Part shown: piece by piece, positions 63,564 through 64,000 of the stretch
How positions within the stretch are numbered: position 1 is the stretch's first letter
How the letters are laid out: the number at the start of each line of letters is the position of its first letter
NCBI GenBank assembly: GCA_045105615.1
Contig: JBGCDS010000007.1
Location: 124,001-188,000, forward strand
Direction: 5' to 3'
DNA from: UBA1858 sp045105615
GTDB lineage: Bacteria > Pseudomonadota > Gammaproteobacteria > UBA4575
Length of the DNA stretch: 64,000 nucleotides
Translations under genes and position numbers: made by a program
Notes under the pieces: generated by a model
The model's database searches: none
Told to the model about the DNA's origin: nothing
Seen by the model: the letters and a program-made list of their open reading frames with translations, nothing else

Positions 63564-64000
63564 ATGGAAAGCTTTACTCTCAACACAGCAATAACTCACT
63601 TAAAGTATGTGCTTTTCGTCTTTGTGATATTGATCACATCAAATCAAACTGCGTACGCTGAAGAAAAACACCAAAGCGTACAAGTCGCTGATCCCTATAT
63701 TGAAATGCACACCGGGCCTGGAAGGGGCTTTCCTATTTTCCATGTCGTAGATCGTTATGAATGGGTGGAGATAATTAAACGAAAAACAGACTGGTTCAAA
63801 GTTAGAACAGATCAAAATAAAACGGGGTGGGTTCCGCGTTCACAGATGGAACGTACGTTGACGCAAGCAGGCACTAAAAAAAGATTTCGTGACGTTCTTG
63901 TTAATGATTACTTGAGACGACGCTTTGAGTTTGGTGTCTCTGGTGGTGACTTTGAAAGTGATCCATTTGTTACGGCACGCTTGGGTTATAAAATTTCACA
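63564..64000 (+). CDS. SH3-domain exported protein, truncated by window end
   Basis: The reading frame is open from ATG 63564 to the last base, so only about 145 residues are seen. Seen: a signal peptide (hydrophobic 15-25, cleaved near TAYAEE), then a bacterial SH3 domain: VADPYIEMHTGPGRGFPIFH, then WVEIIKRKTDWFKVRT and GWVPRSQM. After it, RRRFEFGVSGGDFESDPFVTARLGYKI looks like the first strands of an outer-membrane barrel. It begins 23 bases after the lipoprotein gene and would be the third member of the HzsA-like cluster. Confidence 0.75.
   Translation, partial: MESFTLNTAITHLKYVLFVFVILITSNQTAYAEEKHQSVQVADPYIEMHTGPGRGFPIFHVVDRYEWVEIIKRKTDWFKVRTDQNKTGWVPRSQMERTLTQAGTKKRFRDVLVNDYLRRRFEFGVSGGDFESDPFVTARLGYKIS

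Noticed and set aside
1..64000. CRISPR arrays, tRNA or rRNA genes, prophage or intact insertion sequences
   Set aside because: No regularly spaced repeats, cloverleaf-type sequences, phage genes or transposases were seen on reading both strands; a tRNAscan or ISfinder run could still find something short.

Overview
The window reads as one contiguous piece of a chromosome from a gammaproteobacterium of low to moderate GC content (about 40 percent by eye, not computed). The placement rests on gene neighbourhoods typical of that class: sdhCDAB followed by sdhE and ygfX, a DUF1249 gene, csiV next to mfd, nagZ near an S-methyl-5'-thioinosine phosphorylase gene, lolCD, and comEC-exbB-exbD-msbA-lpxK-ycaR-kdsB. 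Flavocytochrome c sulfide dehydrogenase genes (fccAB) point to sulfide oxidation. A full System I cytochrome c maturation operon and several multiheme proteins suggest a c-type-cytochrome-rich respiratory chain. I saw no tRNA or rRNA gene, CRISPR array, prophage or intact insertion sequence.

Layout. 1-6.5 kb: an exopolysaccharide locus of poly-N-acetylglucosamine type (a very large pgaA, then pgaC and pgaD, with no pgaB between them), followed by a VPLPA-CTERM surface protein. 6.5-12.5 kb: ygfZ with a coupled 53-residue membrane protein, then sdhCDAB-sdhE-ygfX and a DUF1249 gene. 12.6-16.9 kb: a cysteine-free IscR-like regulator with its own terminator, a TetR regulator with an alpha/beta hydrolase, malate dehydrogenase and zapE. 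16.9-17.4 kb: a 486-base intergenic region with a nested palindrome and a candidate small RNA. 17.4-25 kb: nagZ, mscS-type channel, hpt and mtnP-like purine salvage genes, then csiV-mfd on the other strand. 25-35 kb: fccB-fccA and a tetraheme NapC/NirT protein, divergent from ccmABCDEFGHI. 35-43 kb: DUF2721 and methyltransferase genes, a tungstate/molybdate-type regulator, an alginate-export-type porin, an orphan tupA, a sodium/solute symporter and aguB-aguA. 43-54.6 kb: lolCD, a GIY-YIG gene, a PhyH-type oxygenase behind a perfect FNR-type promoter, comEC, and the envelope operon exbBD-msbA-lpxK-ycaR-kdsB. 54.7-57.3 kb: a variable-looking stretch of small genes with palindromic spacers, one of which is flanked like an integron gene cassette. 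57.3-59.8 kb: moeA, REP-like repeats and apbE. 60-64 kb: a 986-residue lipoprotein with three c-type heme motifs and an architecture like the hydrazine synthase alpha subunit, a small Cys-rich lipoprotein and a truncated SH3-domain protein.

Functional links. Electrons from sulfide (FccAB) and succinate (Sdh) would enter the chain. The ccm operon would attach heme to FccA, the NapC-like protein and the lipoprotein at 60 kb. MTIP releases hypoxanthine, which the adjacent Hpt can salvage. AguA and AguB together convert agmatine to putrescine. MsbA, LpxK and KdsB serve lipid A/Kdo synthesis and export. The most unusual parts are the HzsA-like cluster at the right end, the cassette-like segment near 56 kb, the candidate small RNA near 17.2 kb, the cysteine-free IscR homologue and the orphan tupA locus.
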